Origin: an uncultured Corynebacterium sp.
GTDB taxonomy: Bacteria > Actinomycetota > Actinomycetes > Mycobacteriales > Mycobacteriaceae
Assembly (NCBI GenBank): GCA_915275065.1
Contig: CAJZGD010000023.1
Location: 1 to 15,978 of the forward strand
Direction of reading: 5' to 3'
DNA length: 15,978 nt
Both the position numbers and the translations under genes were made by a program. A model generated the notes under the pieces. It saw only the letters and a list, made by a program, of their open reading frames with translations, had not been told where the DNA came from and did no database searches. This document shows, in pieces, positions 14,665-15,978 of this stretch. Position 1 is the stretch's first letter. Every line of letters begins with the position of its first letter.

Positions 14665-15978
14665 GTGAATGTAAAACGATTTTTTCGTGCTTTCTGTGCA
14701 ATAACAACTGCCGCGATACTTGCAGTGAGCACTACAACGACCGCAAATGCGGGTGTGATATCGCTTTGTCGAGGAAAAAATTCTTATCACTGCCTCGCGT
14801 TTTCGGGCTATGGTCCAACCACCGGAACCTGGGCAGATGTGCGTTATCCAGGTTCTCCTAATGGGCATAACTGCACCAGATATGTCGCCTACCGGCTGGC
14901 TAGGGGAGGTGTGCCGGATCAAGGTACATGGGGTAATGCCGGGGAATGGATCCACCGGGCCCCTAATGCTAAAGATCATAATCCCACGGTGGGGGCGGTA
15001 GCCTATTGGAGCCCCGATTGGACCCGCCGCTATTGGGGGCATGGTTGGGGACACGTAGGTGTGGTTGAAGCCGTCAACGGTGATGGTTCCATCGACGTTA
15101 CATGGGATAGCTATGGTGATGGCTTTGCCGTTCGGGAGCGGGTGAGCGCCGAGCATCTGCCCACCATGTACCTGCATATCGACGATGGTGCTATTGCCCG
15201 TTCTGGTGGGCATACCGGCCCACCACCCGGAAAAAGCCCGGTAGGGCACCTGGATACGGCTGAGCCGGGTGGACCAGGAGTAATCCATGTGCGGGGTTGG
15301 ACCTATGATCCCGATGATGCATCGGTACCCTTGCGGGTTCATATTTATATTGGCGGCACTTTTGGTGACCCTCAAGCTGAGGGGCATGAAGTCGTGACAA
15401 ATGTGTCACGCCCCGATGCCCATGCGCAATATAATGTTGGTTTTGATCACATGATTCCTACTGCTAAAACCGGAGTGCAGGATGTGTGTGCCTATGGCAT
15501 TAACATTGGGGGCGGCACCGATAACACATTCCTTGGCTGCATAAAATCTGAAATAAAAACAGCTAACCCGGTGGGACACTTGGACACTGTGGACTATGCT
15601 TCACCAGGAGTAATCCATGTGCGGGGCTGGAGTTTTGACCCTAACGATGAATCTGCACCATTGATGGTTCACGTGTATGTTGGTGGTCCTGCGGGTGATC
15701 CCAATGCTGAGGGATACCAGATTATGACGAATGCGTCACGCCCTGATGTCCATGCACAATATAACGTTGGTTTCGACCACATGATTCACACCAAGAAGAC
15801 CGGGGTGCAATCAGTGTGTGCCTACGGGATTAACATTGGTCCTGGTAACAATAATACGTCTTTAGGGTGCAAAGACGTGGACATTAAGGAAGGCCCAGCC
15901 CCTGACCAACCACCAGCAGACGATGGCGATCCGCAACAACCAGACAAGAAATCACAATCGTCTGGTATGGCTGGGGGG
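14665..15978 (+). CDS. Secreted CHAP-domain peptidoglycan hydrolase with two tandem 101-residue repeats (partial, runs off window end)
   Basis: The frame is open for 438 codons from a GTG at 14665 to the window edge without a stop. Residues 1-29 are a signal peptide (N-V-K-R-F-F-R n-region, A-N-A cleavage), which fixes this start; the RBS is weak. The CHAP cysteine amidase/endopeptidase domain (about 50-160) has nucleophile Cys70 in G-H-N-C-T-R-Y-V, catalytic His130 in W-G-H-V-G-V-V-E, and D-V-T-W-D-S-Y (Asp148 near the third position). After a Gly/Pro linker come repeat 1 (192-292) and repeat 2 (302-402). Each runs P-V-G-H-L-D-T ... V-I-H-V-R-G-W ... D-P ... V-C-A-Y-G-I-N-I-G ... L-G-C, a pattern seen in secreted actinobacterial proteins and probably wall-binding. 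A Pro/Gln/Asp-rich linker follows, so more domains or an anchor may lie beyond. Likely role: cell-wall remodelling. Confidence 0.9.
   Translation, partial: MNVKRFFRAFCAITTAAILAVSTTTTANAGVISLCRGKNSYHCLAFSGYGPTTGTWADVRYPGSPNGHNCTRYVAYRLARGGVPDQGTWGNAGEWIHRAPNAKDHNPTVGAVAYWSPDWTRRYWGHGWGHVGVVEAVNGDGSIDVTWDSYGDGFAVRERVSAEHLPTMYLHIDDGAIARSGGHTGPPPGKSPVGHLDTAEPGGPGVIHVRGWTYDPDDASVPLRVHIYIGGTFGDPQAEGHEVVTNVSRPDAHAQYNVGFDHMIPTAKTGVQDVCAYGINIGGGTDNTFLGCIKSEIKTANPVGHLDTVDYASPGVIHVRGWSFDPNDESAPLMVHVYVGGPAGDPNAEGYQIMTNASRPDVHAQYNVGFDHMIHTKKTGVQSVCAYGINIGPGNNNTSLGCKDVDIKEGPAPDQPPADDGDPQQPDKKSQSSGMAGG
15238..15540 (+). repeat. Repeat 1 of the CHAP protein (101 codons)
   Basis: It encodes residues 192-292 of the CHAP protein and is exactly as long as repeat 2 at 15568-15870. 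The block CCAGGAGTAATCCATGTG, which continues into GCGGGG, is identical in both at nucleotide level, and most of the rest is conserved at protein level. This suggests tandem duplication, perhaps with some gene conversion. Each copy has two cysteines near its end (V-C-A-Y and L-G-C), probably forming a disulfide. Confidence 0.9.
15568..15870 (+). repeat. Repeat 2 of the CHAP protein (101 codons)
   Basis: It encodes residues 302-402, separated from repeat 1 by nine residues (I-K-S-E-I-K-T-A-N). It keeps the same glycine, tryptophan and cysteine positions as repeat 1, including G-F-D-H-M-I and the final L-G-C. A charged, proline-rich linker follows it to the window end. Confidence 0.9.

Noticed and set aside
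14605..15387. Minus-strand frame of 260 codons over the CHAP gene
   Set aside because: The plus strand encodes a signal peptide, CHAP catalytic residues and two repeats; the minus frame is a shadow.
15238..15870. CRISPR-like or transposon repeat
   Set aside because: The two repeats are in-frame protein repeats of 303 nt each, without short spacer units or terminal inverted repeats.

Overview
The window looks like a chromosomal piece of a mycolic-acid actinobacterium, most likely a Corynebacterium. The gene order murI, Rv1339-like metallo-hydrolase, rph, rdgB, DUF3817 membrane protein and LprD-like membrane protein is the order I recall from Mycobacterium tuberculosis (Rv1338-Rv1343c). A secreted cutinase-family protein, a DUF222/HNH (13E12-type) protein and moderately GC-rich coding fit this. 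I cannot name the species.

Layout. (1) 80-1054: a secreted SGNH/GDSL esterase on the minus strand with its own promoter-like -10 and an intrinsic terminator. (2) 1152-4190: a plus-strand housekeeping operon of murI, MBL-fold hydrolase, rph and rdgB. (3) 4150-6273, minus strand: a DUF222/HNH gene whose 3' end overlaps rdgB convergently, then a translationally coupled pair of small membrane proteins. (4) 6326-6496: a promoter-like sequence, tRNA-Leu(UAG) and a strong terminator. (5) 6643-9890, minus strand: an ABC transporter ATPase and permease followed by a NarL-type sensor kinase and response regulator, tightly packed as one operon. (6) 10162-14309: a secreted cutinase-family protein, then an AT-richer 915-codon gene with a DUF4365-like N-terminus and alpha-helical repeats, then a 22-codon remnant of a second cutinase-type 3' end and a terminator. 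(7) 14310-14664: an AT-rich, dyad-rich non-coding stretch. (8) 14665 to the window end: a secreted CHAP-domain cell-wall hydrolase with two 101-residue repeats, cut by the window edge and open on the plus strand without a stop.

Three things stand out. First, the large DUF4365-like protein sits in a one-gene island between an intact cutinase gene and a duplicated, diverged cutinase 3' end. It is AT-richer than its surroundings and is a candidate defence-type or otherwise horizontally acquired gene that I cannot match to a described system. Second, the heptamer ATTGGGG (or CCCCAAT) occurs about 31 times by hand count, on both strands, inside and between genes, with the extended form YATTGGGGA. 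About two would be expected by chance. It disappears from 10631 to 15031, which includes the whole island. This looks like a genome-wide frequent word (HIP1-like or uptake-sequence-like) and also marks the island as foreign. Third, the leader of the CHAP gene holds several well-formed dyads in an AT-rich stretch.
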